Notes: generated by a model not told the origin, from the sequence alone. A stretch of 64,000 nucleotides of DNA from Macrothele yani (GCA_039090855.1 CM076995.1:120354270-120418269), one strand, 5' to 3'. Shown: positions 23,143-35,539, counted from the first letter of the stretch. Made by a program: numbers and translations.

Positions 23143-24115
23143 TGGACAGCTGAAATTTTAGAATGGATTCCAAAAGACAGGAAATGACCCAGAAGAAGAC
23201 CACATGGAAGATGGGTGGATGAAATTCTAAAGTATGCGGGAGTGACATGGAGGAGACTGGCACAAAACAGACCGTTGTAGAGGAAACTTGGGGAGACCTT
23301 CATCCAGCAGTGGATTGATAATGGTTGACAATGATGATGATATACAACTCTGCGATTGTGCTACAGCTGAGATCTCAGAAAATAATAGTAATGGGTCATT
23401 CCATGCGAAATCATCAGATTTTGAATTAATTTTCCACCAACACATCTCGGATTTTTACGATTTTTTTAATGGGTAGCTACTCCCAACTTATAAAACCCCT
23501 GAAAGTTTCAATTTTTTAGTTCCAGTAGATTAGAAGATATAATTTTTTGAATTTTGGTGCATGGCAGACATATTTTGAGTAAAAACGCAAATATCTCCGT
23601 TATTTAGAATAAAAAGAAATACATAAATCATCGTTCTTTCTTAATTTTTGCCAAGGAATACATTGGTGCAATGCACGGGGTTTTATCTGATTTAGTTTTT
23701 GAGTTATGAGCAATGAGAGAGCCTTTCTTCAATACTTAAAAAGGCAATGTAGTACAGCACTTAGAAAGCTGCAGTTATTAATATTTGCAAAGAAAGGTTT
23801 AATCTGTCAAATGAAGAAAAAAAAAACTTTGGGCTTTTGCCTGAGCGCCGAGAAAAGAATTTTAAAACATGGTGCATGGCCAGTGCATTGCCACGGTAAC
23901 AGCGCAGTCGGCGAACAATGCTGTGTTGTGGCCACGGCTGTGCAGAGACTTGGTACCGGAAGAAGAACAGCATCCCTTCCGCACGCAAGAAGCGATAGCA
24001 TCGTACGGACGCATATGTTGTTGCACTCCCGTTTTAAAGGAAAGGAATTCTTTATTTTAAAAAAGCATGATTAGTTAATGAACAATGTTTATATTTCAAT
24101 GTCTCACAAAGCTGT

Positions 24116-24176
24116 GATCAACTTCCATGTCTGATTTTAATTTTGTTTGATCAAATCAGACAACAGGAAGTTGATC
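24116..24176. repeat. Short hairpin GATCAACTTCC...GGAAGTTGATC
   Basis: Arms of about 22 nt (GATCAACTTCCATGTCTGATTT and its near complement), spacer ~15 nt. Lies just inside the left TIR of the 9.1 kb element. Confidence 0.75.
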
Positions 24177-24179
24177 TTC

Positions 24180-25005
24180 TATGAAACGCATTTTTTTTTT
24201 TTTTTTTTCCAATAATGAATTTTGCGATTATCATAAAATTTAACATCTAAAGGTTTTACAGTGTTCGCGAGATTTTCCCACGTTTTGTTTGTGTGTGTTT
24301 TTCCCAGGGTGCGCACGCATGCTTGAAAACCTCATACATGAGATTCTTCCGCGAATTCGCGGAATTCCGCTTTTCGGCATCATTTTGGTCATTCTCGAGG
24401 TCATTGCAAAAATGAAGAGAAATGTTTCAGGATTTTTTAGGGGAGGGGGGGGGTTCGTTCTATAGAAAAATTTAAAAAAAGCGGAATTCCAAGATTCCGC
24501 TTTTTTGTGTAGTAAAAGAACTAAGCGCTTTCTAGCTGAAAGTGTTGTTTTTGGAGCAGACGCGGGGGGCAAGAAGAAATGTTGGAGGGTGGAGTCAGGA
24601 GCTCAATTCGTTTATTGCTGTCAACAATGGATGGGATGTCAGTCACTTGAGCATCGCAGCGCAAAGGGTGGAAACTCCGCCTACTTCGTGCGTTAGGGAA
24701 ACTGCCGCAGCCCTTTCCGTGTCTTGCGGGAAATCGCCACTCTGCATTCTATCAGGGCCAAACTATCCGCTTGATTCTATCCGTGACATCGCCAGAAACT
24801 CTTGTAATTAGCAAATGTACCCGAATGCGTTCCCGCTTTTCTGAGATCGTTCGAGAATCGAAGCTCTCGTGAATCCTCTTCCTACGGAGGATGCCAAAAA
24901 ATACGGAAACTCCGTAATTATTACTTATTTCTCCCGGGATTACGGGTGACTAACAAAAAAATTATGGATATTCAGATTTTCGCTGTTATTAAGAAAGTTT
25001 TACTG
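24180..25005. other. No gene recognised
   Basis: Contains a T tract (24,190-24,209) and repeated AGCGGAATTCC/GGAATTCCGC words at about 24,357 and 24,480. The region at 24,600-24,850 is less AT-rich but gives no recognisable protein. Confidence 0.5.
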
Positions 25006-25009
25006 ATTT

Positions 25010-25780
25010 TGTAAATAATCGACGTAAAAGCCTCTGAACAAAGTTCGTAACACAGCCCTTTGTCTTTTTTTTTTCTCAGGTGGTAGAATTTGTTTTGCTT
25101 GTTTCAAAGTGTGAACAAAAAAAAAAAAATGCCCTTCGTGCTTCTTTCGCCGTGGCCCGGGATTACGTCGACTTGAAGCATCTAAATAAAGTTTGTGACG
25201 CAGCTTTCTTTTCTTAAATTCGTCCTCCCCCCCCCCGAAGAGAAGAAATTTGTTTTGCTTGTTTGAAAGCTACTAAGTGGAAAGGAAGCATGGCGCAGCG
25301 CCGGGATTATGTAGGCCTGGCGAGCTTCTTTTGCCGTGATCCAGAATTACGTTGCTTCGGACGTGCTTTCGCTGTTGACCGGAATTGCGTCTGCCCGATG
25401 CCTCTGAACCATGTTCGTGACGAACCTTTTTGGTTTTTTTTTTTTTCTAAGGAGGAGGAATGTGTTCTGCTTGTTTGAAAACTTAGTGGAAAGAAAGCAC
25501 GGCGCCCGGCTAGGATAACGTCGGCCCGAAGCCGCTGAACAAAGTTCGTGACGCAACTCTGTTTCTTTCCTTTCTTTTTTTTTTTCTAAGGAAGAATGTG
25601 TTTTGCATGTTTGAAAGCTAAGTGGGGGGGGGACGGCTTCGGGCCAGTATTACGTCGGGCCGAAGCCTCTAAAAAGTTCGTGACGCAGCTTTCCGTTTTT
25701 TTGTTCTTGTTTTTTTCATTCTTTCTTTCTAAGAAGGAATTTGTTTTGCTTGTTTGAAAGCTAAGTGGAAAGAATGTGTC
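25010..25780. repeat. Degenerate tandem repeat (GTTCGTGACGCAGCTTTC units)
   Basis: Five units marked by AAAGTTCGTGACGCAGC-like words at about 25,041, 25,192, 25,411, 25,543 and 25,675. Each is followed by a T-rich tract, TTTGTTTTGCTTGTTTGAAAG and GGATTACGTCGGCCCGAAGCC variants. Spacing is 132-219 bp, with 132 bp between the last three. Confidence 0.78.
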
Positions 25781-27238
25781 ATGAGAGGCTCAAAAACAGG
25801 GTTAAAAACAAGAATTTGGCAGAGAAAATCTCCCCACTTGCTTGACATTGATGGAGATTCATGTCACCATATTCACAATGCAAGCAAAAAGTTTTGCAAG
25901 CCATTTTATAAGGTTACATTCAGAAATACTTTATTGACTTCTTCAATGACTAAAAACTAAGCTGTGGATATATGTTTCTAATTCTTGCAAGTTTCTAATT
26001 GCTTGACTAAATTCACAAACTTTCCTAGACAAAATACTTTTCACCCGGATTTAGCTGTACAGATTCACATGTAAGTTTTAAATCTGATTTTTTTAAATAT
26101 TTCATTTTATTTTGTTCTTAAATCCCTACTTTTCTATTGTGAATATAATAATGTGCTTCACTTTAATATTTACTTACATAATTTACAGAAAATGATTCCA
26201 TATGGCTAGCGTACTCTTAAATATTGTATATATGCTGTATTTGAATTTGCTCACACCGCACGTTCGCGTGTCCCAATTTTCCACCCAGTTAAAAAGTTCA
26301 GCTTTTTTGTCATCGGCCGGTCTCATGTATGAAACCTGGAAAGTCCTGGAAAAATCATGATTACGTTTTCAAGGCCTGGAATATCCTGGAAAAATGGTGT
26401 TTTTTTACTGCTGATTTGAAAATAGTGCTTAAAAAAATGCCCTTTTAGGAAATCGTGTTACTGTTACCCCTTCATTTTTTAAAGTGTATTTCCTCTGTTC
26501 TCAAAAAAATGTTTCAGACGTGCACCAAATCCTAATTTGGCTGGGGAAAAAAAAAAAAAAGCACTACTTCCAGTGCAATAAAATTGGATGATTACTAAGT
26601 AGGTCTGTTAGGAAGGGGAGCTTGATGTCCGTCGCCGGACAACGGAAGGGGTAAGAAGAAACATTTAGCATTTGCAGGGGGTCGCGTATGTACCAAGTCA
26701 GCTGGCATCCACCAGTGAGGAGTATGCCTGAACAACACATTCATCTGCTCGTTGTTTATGTGCATTCCAACCCTCCCCTCAAGAGACATCCGCTACTTAT
26801 GATAAAAAATAAGAAAACTATCTTTGCGAATTTTTCACGAAAGTGGCTGAAATTTTTACATTCACTATAATTGGATTACAGAAGCTGACTCTCAAAATTC
26901 CAATTGAATCGGTGTAAAACTTAAAAAGTTAGCATTGGAAATTTTTATTATTGGCAAGTATGTGTGCCTCTTTGCACAGAGTAAGCCTGGAGCACAAAGG
27001 GTGTTACCATAGCAACGGTTGATTGACAGCTAGGAGTGCTGATCCAAAGCCCTTGGTTGGGAAGAAAGCAAACACCTGTTTATCACTTCCACTGCTCAAA
27101 GGGACTAGGAGAAAATTTTCAGAAATCCATTTTCCCGAATTTTGAAAATAACACAGTAAATTTTTTACAGTGGTTAAGATACATCACAATAAAGTTCTAG
27201 TGCAAATTTTTTAATTTCCGTTAGAAACTTTAGCAGAT

Positions 27239-27284
<46 letters not shown>

Positions 27285-28668
27285 CCTTGCATAATCGTAT
27301 TGAAAAAAAAAAGAAACAGTAATTCTAAATTACAGGAAAAGCAAGTGAGTTATTTTTTTTAGATGCCATGGTTTATTTAAACAGAGTGATCCTTAATTTT
27401 GTTTTTCTGTGATGATATGGGCTCTTATTTGAATTACAAACTTACATTTTTATTCAGAAGTCTAAGTTACTGTTTTAATAAAAAAAATCATCTATATTTG
27501 AAAATTTAATGGATTTAGGCGAAATTCAGCAGATAACGTATTTTAGTAAATTGCAACATCATGACATAAATTTGGTCACTTTGGCAAAAATTGAGGAGCT
27601 TTTTTTTGCTTACATTTTCATTTTCTCCTATAGTTAGGGTGAAGGAGGAAGGGTGCAACTTCACAGTTCAATGAGCTGCAGGTGGTGATTTATGGCGATG
27701 TGCCAAATGAAAAGAAGACGTTCCATCAGGACATTCCAAAGGTTGTGCGTGGACGCGTGCTCCTGCTGTTTGATCTTAATTGGAATGTTTTTGTTTTTGT
27801 GCATATTTGCATTTCTTGAATTCCATAAAAAAAAAAAATCAAGTTTTTTTATTATACACTACAGGTAAAAAAGCAAAAACATGTTTTTAAACATTATAAA
27901 GGAAAACGGAGTTTTGAAACGCCATGGCTTGACGATCTTAATTTCTGAAAGTTTCTTTTTTCCTTTTTTCCACATTTTTTTTTTCTCAATTACAATACTG
28001 TTGTATCACTTACTGATATGGCAGATTTTCGGTTGCCGCTATTCGCGACGATCGTAAGTGGTAGTTGCATTGCGATTGTTGATGATGACAAGATAAATAC
28101 TGGAGTGATGTGAAATGTTGCTTACAGTTAACCCCCCCCTCCCCGTCTTCCGAACTTTTATGCGGTCATTATAGCTGATCAACCATTTCATTCCATGAGC
28201 ACATTTCAATCATTTGACCATTGGGGGTAGGTGTGGTCTGGCGAAATTCAGCAGTACTTAAGATCCTAGCGCAACGAAAACATGCTAATTTTGGACAGTT
28301 CTATTCCCTTCCCCTTTAATCCCTAATAATTAAGAGTGCATACTGTAGTTTCAAATATTCTATTTATGAGCTAGTTTTCGCGCTGTTCATTATGTTTTTA
28401 TTTTCGAAATTACTAACCCTTTCGAACTATAGGTTGCAGAAACGTTTATGCTTTGGGTTTGTCCGTACGATAATTCGCATGAAAGTGGTTGGATTTTCGG
28501 CGAAATGTTAGTATGCCGTTGGGAACCTACCCTATTGAAAATGTTCGGAATTAAATTCAAAGGCCAAGACATAAGAGCAGTATTTGTTCTCCAAGCTTAG
28601 GAATGTTAACTCACATAAAATCTGTTTGATTGCAACGAAGTTTTGGTATGTTATCAGGGAGGAGAAAC
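25781..28668. other. No gene recognised; includes CCTGGAAA repeat and poly(A)
   Basis: 26,331-26,400 holds a CCTGGAAAGTCCTGGAAAAAT repeat also found near 30,330, 35,900 and 57,190 (likely hAT-type element ends). A 41-nt poly(A) tract lies at 27,240-27,280. The segment 28,526-28,600 is similar to 30,115-30,190, suggesting an old duplication. No coding similarity seen. Confidence 0.5.
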
Positions 28669-28949
28669 CAGGGGTGCAGAAAATGTTCAGGGCCCAATAT
28701 TTTCCCAGAACACATTTTTTTTTTTTTTTTGTCTGAAATTTCCCCCAAAACCGTAGCGGATTTTCATACAAGTTTAGACGATTATTAGAGTACATGTCGA
28801 TGATCAAGAACTATCCTTAAAGCCTATTACTTAAAAAATTTGATAAAACAAACAGAAAAAAAAGCAACTAATATTTATTCCAATGAATAACTAGCTCTTT
28901 TTTTTCACGAAAAAAATTGTCCTTTTTTTTTTTTTTACGCATGAAAGAT

Positions 28950-29250
28950 TTAGTGCTCCAGGTGAATCCCCCCCCCCCTCTAGCAGGTGAAAGTTTCAGG
29001 CCAGACAGGTATAGGCAAATCAAGAATTCTTTGCCTAAAATGGTGGAACCCATTAACTTTCGACGCACGAGGAATAGGCGAAACAAGAGTAGGCAAATCA
29101 AGAAGTTTGCTCCAGGTGAATCCCTTCCCTCTAGCAGGTGAAAGTTTTAGGCGAGACGGGAATAGGCGAATCAAAAATTCTTTCCTCGCCTAAAATGGTA
29201 GAACCCATTAACTTTCGACGTACGAAGAATAGGCGAATCAAGAAGTAATT
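28950..29250. repeat. Two-unit tandem repeat (~157 bp)
   Basis: CTCCAGGTGAATCCC...CTCTAGCAGGTGAAAGTTT...CCCATTAACTTTCGACG occurs twice (from about 28,957 and 29,110), with AATAGGCGAATCAAGAA words in each. It lies within the hAT-like element. Confidence 0.8.
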
Positions 29251-29470
29251 CGGGGCAGAGAGGCTGAAAAATAAACAGCTTAAAAATTCTGCAATTAACT
29301 ATAATTTATTTCATTCTAGCATTCCAGGCATCTAATTGTGCCAGATAATTTTACCGAATGAAATTTAAATTTGACTTAAATCCTTTGCAAAATGCATGGG
29401 TCATTCGCTTTAAAATATCCCGAACCCCCAATAATTTTTCAAATCGGCGCCTATGACACATTGGCTGCTA

Positions 29471-29690
29471 TTATTATTATTATTTTTCTATTGTAGGTTT
29501 AACGATCACCTAGAGCAACTCAGTGGGCTATAAGCAGTCGCCCGTCCCTAATTTAGGGCCACTGGTTCCAGGGAAGGGCGAGAGCCAGCGCCATGAAACA
29601 AACACAACATCCATGCCTCACCAGGATTCGAACCTGGACCCATCTCGGACGAATGATCAGAAGTCATCACTTAGACCACTGTGCCACTAA
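29471..29690 (-). mobile_element. tRNA-derived SINE (diverged copy)
   Basis: On the - strand: an A-box-like TGGCACAGTGGTCTAAG, a B-box GGTTCGAATCC, a TGAGGCATGGATGTTGTGTTTG body, CTAAATTAGGGACGGGCGAC and an (AAT)n-rich tail. Same family as 46,777-47,004. Pol III promoters are inferred from the two boxes. Confidence 0.85.
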
Positions 29691-29726
29691 CTTCAGGGTG
29701 TATATATAGGGACGCACCTAACTGAG

Positions 29727-29778
29727 ACAATCTGTCTGAAGATGGGAACAAGGTGTCCCGAAAGATCTCACGGATTGT
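29727..29778 (+). ncRNA. Hammerhead-like motif (CTGAAGA-hairpin-GAAA), possible PLE remnant
   Basis: Outer 9-bp helix ACAATCTGT/ACGGATTGT (one G.U) encloses CTGAAGA (29,736-29,742), a GGGA/TCCC hairpin with an 8-nt loop and GAAA (29,760-29,763). One extra base lies between CTGAAGA and the hairpin, so the catalytic core is not canonical. PLEs are known to carry hammerhead motifs. Activity is doubtful. Confidence 0.5.
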
Positions 29779-30117
29779 GAAGTCGTATGACTTTTATTAA
29801 AAGTCACTACGGAGTTTTCTTCGAGTGAATTACGTGTGTGAAGGTTTCTTGTACATAGTTTTTCGTTTTATCGGCACGTAAATTTCAGTTCATTTATTCT
29901 TGTATTCATAACGACACATTTTTCAAAATGATTACCTGATTACCGTGAAGTAAATTACTCCTATTTTTCACGATATATTTTTTGTTAATAAGTTCATTTT
30001 TCGTTTTATTATTACTACCATTATTTTACCCCGGGCAAAATTTTCCCCAGAGTTGCCTTAATTTCCCCCGAACCTTGTTCGCGCGTTCGGACATATTCTG
30101 CACCCCTGGGAGAAACC

Positions 30118-32164
30118 TACCCTTGTAGAAAATGGTCCAAATTGAATTCAAAAGGTCAGGGCATAAGAACAGAATCCGTTCTTTATGATCTTGTGCTTGA
30201 TAAACTTGACAATTTGCATAAAGCACACTCATCCATTTGCATCTTTCATCATTTTTATTACTTAAAACTGAAATTATTTTTAAAAAGTAATTTGAACATG
30301 ATACTGTAAAGCGTAATAATCATCCTGGAATTTTTCCTATATGTCCTGGAAAAAGCCTGGAAAGTCCTTGAATTTTTTCCCCCCAAAAGTGTACGAACCC
30401 TGTTTTCCTTTCCCCTCAGGACCAAGGGAAAGCTTTGATTTGTTACATTTTAATAACAAATTGAATAATTTTTCATCAAAGAAAGTATTACTTAAAAGTA
30501 TATTACTTTCCTTAATTAATTGGAAGAATTTGTAGACATACTAAGAACACTTTTTCATTTTGAGGAAAAATAAAAGAAAGGTCTTCGGTTATTCCCGACA
30601 CTTGCGCCTCTCCCTCTCAAGAAAATCCTGGATTCGCCCCAGTCTAAAGTAACTAGTCAATATGAGGATGATAACTGTGCTGATACTGTAAGGAGAAACA
30701 GAAGCACATAAAACAAAGCAGACAAATTACGATTGCTAAATAGTAATATGAGTTCCGCACTTGTTTAACATAAATTAGTAATCAATAATTGCGATAACAT
30801 TGGGTATTACATTTTAACAAAAACGTATTCGATGTCTGTTAATGTGTCCCAGTATTTCTAAATTTATTGGCATGATTAATGAAAAAATAATAAAAGAAAT
30901 AAATTCAATAACTACCACTTCAAAACTGGGATGATGTGATTAGGAGGCATAAAATTTTTCGTTCAGTGTAACCGTCAAACTGTATTTCCCTTTTTTAGGG
31001 TGACACCACTAACGGTTAAACTGTGTTTTCCTTATTGTAGGGTGCTGTGGTGTGTTTTGTTTCATACGAGCTCTTGATAGTTTCGTGAGCTCCTACCTGA
31101 TAAGTAATCTTTAAATAAGCAACTGAAATAAAAAATAAAAAACAGGCAAGATGACAACTGCGAGATATACTCATTCATTTAAATACCTGATCTACCAGAA
31201 AATAATCTATAACATTTTTTTCTAACCCCACGCTTAGCTTCGCTAACATCGTCAGGTATCTGACGTTAGCTAAAGCACAGTATATATCGCCTCTACCTCG
31301 GAAGAATAGGCACCAAAATATACATTCCTGATTACTTTATTTCTCAAGCTGTCATTCCTCGATCATTTTCTCTTATGGCAGGCATGGACAACTAGACAAT
31401 TTATTAATTCCTGAAATAGAACTATTTCAAGTCTAAAAATTCTGTTGGATATTGCGTGAGCTGTAGATATCATCAATCAATATTCTAAAAACAACGATAT
31501 GCTCACTCTTGCTGCAGTGGCAGAAGAGAAAACATCTAGAACACCTCCTGAAGATAACCAGCAGAGGGTAGAAAGTACTTGAGGCAGTCTGCGTTGGAAT
31601 GGCTTAGGGTGTGGTTGGTTGTTCATGGGGTGTTGAGAAGAAGAGTCGAAAGAATGAGTCATATGTAAGTAGTTGTATATACGTTTTTAACATTTTTGTT
31701 CGTCATTTTGTATGTTTGTAAATAGGCAGTTTATGTTCGTTGATAATATCAAGAGATTTTGTGTTCAAGAATTGGGGTTTTTAGTAACGATGGTTAGGTT
31801 TTACACGCTGGTGGGAAGGGTGGGGAAGGGGGAGGATATAATTTTGTAACCTGGACAGCAAGGCACTTCATGGACTTGAGCGTTCGTAGAACATTTGAAA
31901 GAACCTGAAGACGAAAAATAGAACACCGCACCGGAGGCTTGAACCAAGCAAGACGGCAGAAAGAATGAAACATGCAATGAAATGTGAAAATAGGTAAACA
32001 ACCTTGTAATTATTATAATTGTATGCACGTAAATTTAAGAACAACTGTGGCCACTGCTATAGATGTTTTAACATGAACTTTTAAATGTCTTTAATCTAAA
32101 GCAAGTTGTGACTATATCTTCTGTAAGGGTCCTAAACTTTTTCAAATTAAACAGGCTTAAAACA
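30118..32164. other. No gene recognised
   Basis: AT-rich. 30,330-30,402 holds another CCTGGAAA repeat ending GTGTACGAACCCTG. No conserved coding exons or RNA genes were seen. Short frames near 31,477-31,662 and 31,801-32,028 are without recognisable domains. Confidence 0.45.
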
Positions 32165-32514
32165 TTGCTCATTTACGTTTTGAAAAAAGGCCCTTCCATT
32201 GCACGTAACTCAAAAACTAAAGAAGATAGAAATTCATGTATTGCACCAATCGATTCCTTGGGGAAATTACGAAGGAGTGGTGATTTTTGTGTTTCTTTTG
32301 ATCTATGCTACGGAGATATGTGTTTTTATGCGATTAAGGCCTGCCATGCACCAAAATCCGAAAATTAATATCTTCTAAACTATGGGAAAGAAAAAAAAAA
32401 TGAAACTTTCGGAATTTTCATACATTGGGGTGATCTCTTCATGGAAAAAAATCATAAGAGTCGGGTATGGTGTGGTGGATTGCATCTGACGATTTGGCGT
32501 GGAATGACTCTAAT

Positions 32515-33858
32515 AATAATAACTTTCCAGGTTGTGTTAAACCAGGAAAGTCATCAAAAGCCAATATTCTTGAGTGCTGGAGGAAAAGAAATAACTAAAA
32601 TTACATTTTAAAAAATGTCGATCCTACACCACAACCCAATCCCCCCATAAAGTGAATTATCAGCACCTCCACCACCATGCTCCTTTTCCTCATATGTACA
32701 TAAATACGTTTCCCGGAATCCTGGCTGGTACAGCAAAGATTAATCGGAGTTAGGATGGGGAAAAACATCAGTGTTTTTGAGAATCGACGTTAGAAACTAC
32801 AAAAGAATATTTTCGGAAGTAACTGAATTTCTCTTTGCTGCGTTCTTTTAAATATAATCTTAGGTCACGAATTAGAGACTTTTTCATCGTTTTTCTCGAT
32901 GTTTCATCACTGAAAATCGAGTTCTTTCCCATGGTGTTACAGGAACCGATAAGTCCTCCGCCCTCCCCAAAAAATCGAGGTTTCATGACCGATGTTTGAA
33001 ACTGCAATAGCTCAATCAACTCAAAAATTTTCTGCGATAAGTTAATGAATTTGTCTTTTTCATATTCTTATACAGAGAAAGGAAATATCACCTTTCTTTT
33101 TCGTATTCTTATACTGAGAAAGGGAATATCACCTTTCTACGTCGCGAATTAGCGATTTTTTTGCCGTTTTTCTGCTATGTTTCATCGCCGAAAAACGAGT
33201 TCTTATCCTTGATGTTACTGGAGCCAATGCATCAAGGTTTACAATACATCAAGCACTTTAACAAATATTATAGCTACCGATGTTGAATTAGTGAGCTATC
33301 ACCGATATATTGAATGGCGATTTATTCATTGATGTGCCAATAACTGCTGCAGATGTGAAAGATGCGAATTCTTTGGTTATTTAGCAAAACATCGTGGTTT
33401 TTGCTGATACATCGAAAATTTCCACCCATATTATGGATGCGTGCATGTTTCGGAAATGAATATCCACCGTCACCCATCCTCGCTCTGAGTTAGACCTAGA
33501 AATGCACGTGGGGAAGAAACGCTTCCTCCCACAATACTTTGGGGTTCCTTTCAGTGAGCTTTGCATCAGCTGTCGCTATGCAGCGCACGGAAGAGGCTCT
33601 CGTTGGCTTGCTGGGCTGCTGGTGACGACGCAGTGATTGATACGCCTCCGTCAGAGACCATTTTACTGAAAACATAAATACAATACTCAAGATGCCTCTC
33701 ACACTGAAGTATTTTTAAGATAACATTTTACTGAAAGTGAAGACACCATCACAGTTCAAATTATTTTTGTGAAGATACTGTTTGAGCTAAAAATATTTTT
33801 GTAGAGATAACGCCCAACAGCATCAAATGCCGAACAGGAAAACAATTTAATATTTATA
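32515..33858. other. No gene recognised; small tandem duplication
   Basis: Around 33,055-33,145 a ~41-bp unit (TATTCTTATACxGAGAAAGG-AATATCACCTTTCT) occurs twice. Other sequence is unremarkable and has no identified protein. Confidence 0.5.
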
Positions 33859-33859
33859 G

Positions 33860-34265
33860 TGCTCGCTAACCAAAAATTTCTGGTCGCCATTGGTGACTGG
33901 GCGTCCGCAAATTTTGCACCCTGATATGATGATGGTTAAAATTGAAAGGGAGGTGGAACCTCCCTTTCAATTTTAACCATCAATGATATGTCCACGATTC
34001 CCGATTGGCAAAATGTTAAACGCTTCGCTCCGTTCAGCAATCGAAAAGCCCTCGGGTACCGCAAAAGCATTGAAATCTTCCTTACTCCTAACACCTGTAA
34101 CACAGAGGCGCCTTTAACATACCTATTATTTTGAAAGCTATTTTGAAATCTGGCAACAACTGATGCTAATACCATGTGTTTCATTCCATGGCTGATGGAG
34201 GTAGAAGTCGCTACTGAAACGACCCACCACTTGTAATTTTTACGTAACTTAAGCATGATATGTCG
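33860..34265 (-). repeat. Dispersed repeat, inverted copy of 5,045-5,365
   Basis: The reverse complement aligns with 5,045-5,365 through CATGGAATGAAACAC and the ACACCTGTAACAC region. It then abuts satellite-related sequence (34,290 on), as at 5 kb but in the opposite relative orientation. Confidence 0.72.
33930..33982. repeat. Perfect 25-bp hairpin with 3-nt loop
   Basis: Arms 33,930-33,954 and 33,958-33,982 (TGATGGTTAAAATTGAAAGG... and its exact complement) around GGA. It sits inside the inverted dispersed repeat. Confidence 0.93.
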
Positions 34266-34289
34266 ACATCAAGAATTATTCTGTTTTGT

Positions 34290-35535
34290 GTGTTATGTGT
34301 TTCACTGCCAATTATTCTCACTATGAACACTCCTTGTATGTATTTTCTTCCCAAAGTAATGCACAATTTCGCCGCTAGGGGCGCAAATATTTAATCTATT
34401 TTTCTCCATATCTGTTCTTCTAAACGTCAGATTAAAAAAAAACTTTAAACAACAGATACCATTTACCTTATGGAACACTTTAGGCTTGTATTTGAGATTT
34501 GAGCAGGTTTGTAGTTCACAATTCTGCCGCTAGGTGTTGTTTATTTACTTGCGTTTGCAGCTTATCTCTGCCTCTAAAAACTCTATTGAGAAATTTCTTA
34601 CTTTATTGTATACTATTTGCTATAATAAAGATGTAAAGTGAATAAGATTTTTGCTACAATAAGAAGATCCTCTTCAAATGTACAACTTTCCCCCTAGAGG
34701 TTGTAAAGGTCAAAACGTTTTTCTTGCTATCTGCTTCTGGGAGACATGTTTGAAAAGTTTTTTTTTTCTTAGCATAGCTTTTTCTATGAGGAATACTTTT
34801 AGCCTGTTTTAAACTTTTCCATTGTGCAAAATTCATCCGCTAAAAATGCATACAGTTATATCATATTTCCTTCTCCATCTCTTTTAACTGCTCGATTGAT
34901 AATCTTTTTGTCTCTAATACCTTCTTTCTGCTATGCAAAACGTCTTTTATGCCATTTGTTAATTTTCGGAACATACTTTTTAGCCACTGGTGGAAGGAAG
35001 TAGTTGATTGTGTGGTGTTTTTTTACTTTTACTGAAATTTGCTAATGAATGCTTTATATAAAAATTTGCCATAGAATTCGATTGCTTTCTAATATCAGAA
35101 ACTTAAAACTAGTTGTTTCTTAGTATTTTCTGAGCAAATTAATCACTTTGCATCTTCTACAATTAGTTTTCTAATCATGCCCATTTAAATTGCTTTCATC
35201 ACTTATGAATGTAGGTGTACATAGCTCTTGGATTTAAGGTTTTCCCGTTATTCTCTTTCATTTCATGTTGGAAATGTTTGTGCATGCTTTGTTTGCTGGC
35301 AAGTACAAATTTAAAACATAGCTACAGCATCAATACTATGTAGAAAATTCCTTCCCTGAATAAAATGTAACACAAATACTTGCTCCCATGATTATATGTT
35401 TAAGAAATAACAATCCCTTTGGTCCTTTGAAAAAGTTCCAAATATTTCACTTTTCCTTACCCTTAAATTTCCAATGTAAGCATTATTTCAAAATAATTAA
35501 ATATAAATAGTATTTTGTGTATTGATTGTGTGGTA
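34290..35535 (+). repeat. Long dispersed repeat, direct copy of 59,330-60,338
   Basis: Matches 59,330-60,338 nearly end to end, from ATGCACAATTTCGCCGCTAGG through TAAGAAATAACAATCCCTTTGG to ATTGATTGTGTG at 35,521-35,532. Here the sequence continues as GTATATGAAAG, whereas the other copy is interrupted by a LINE at exactly that point. Confidence 0.85.
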
Positions 35536-35539
35536 TATG

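Larger units (their letters stand above)
20312..23343 (+). mobile_element. RTE-type LINE copy 3 (near full length)
   Basis: About 3.0 kb with endonuclease, linker, RT and the common TGACAATGATGATGAT 3' end. It is the only copy here retaining the AP-like endonuclease. RTE elements are usually ~3.2 kb with one ORF, so only the 5' leader may be missing. Confidence 0.88.
28669..30108. mobile_element. hAT-like non-autonomous element with 8-bp TSD
   Basis: Left end CAGGGGTGCAGAAAATGTTC at 28,669; right end reads CAGGGGTGCAGAATATGTCC on the - strand, ending at 30,108. An identical GGAGAAAC flanks both sides (28,661-28,668 and 30,109-30,116). An 8-bp duplication with short TIRs starting CA is typical of hAT elements. 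It contains a tandem duplication, a SINE and a hammerhead-like motif but no transposase. Confidence 0.88.
23393..32510. mobile_element. 9.1 kb long-TIR DNA transposon or composite, TSD TAAT
   Basis: Left terminal repeat 23,393-23,730 begins GGGTCATTCCATGCGAAATCA. Right terminal repeat 32,165-32,510, read in reverse, begins GAGTCATTCCACGCCAAATC. The two align through GGTGCATGGCAG, ATATCTCCGT and CAAGGAATxxATTGGTGCAAT for about 340 bp. TAAT flanks both sides (23,389-23,392 and 32,511-32,514). No transposase was recognised inside. The ends resemble those of the 49,786-54,118 element, which also has a 4-bp duplication. Confidence 0.72.

Noticed and set aside
33936..34256. Possible conserved protein shared with 5,079-5,303
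   Set aside because: Frames at the two copies have different starts and break differently; similarity is explained by the shared DNA repeat.
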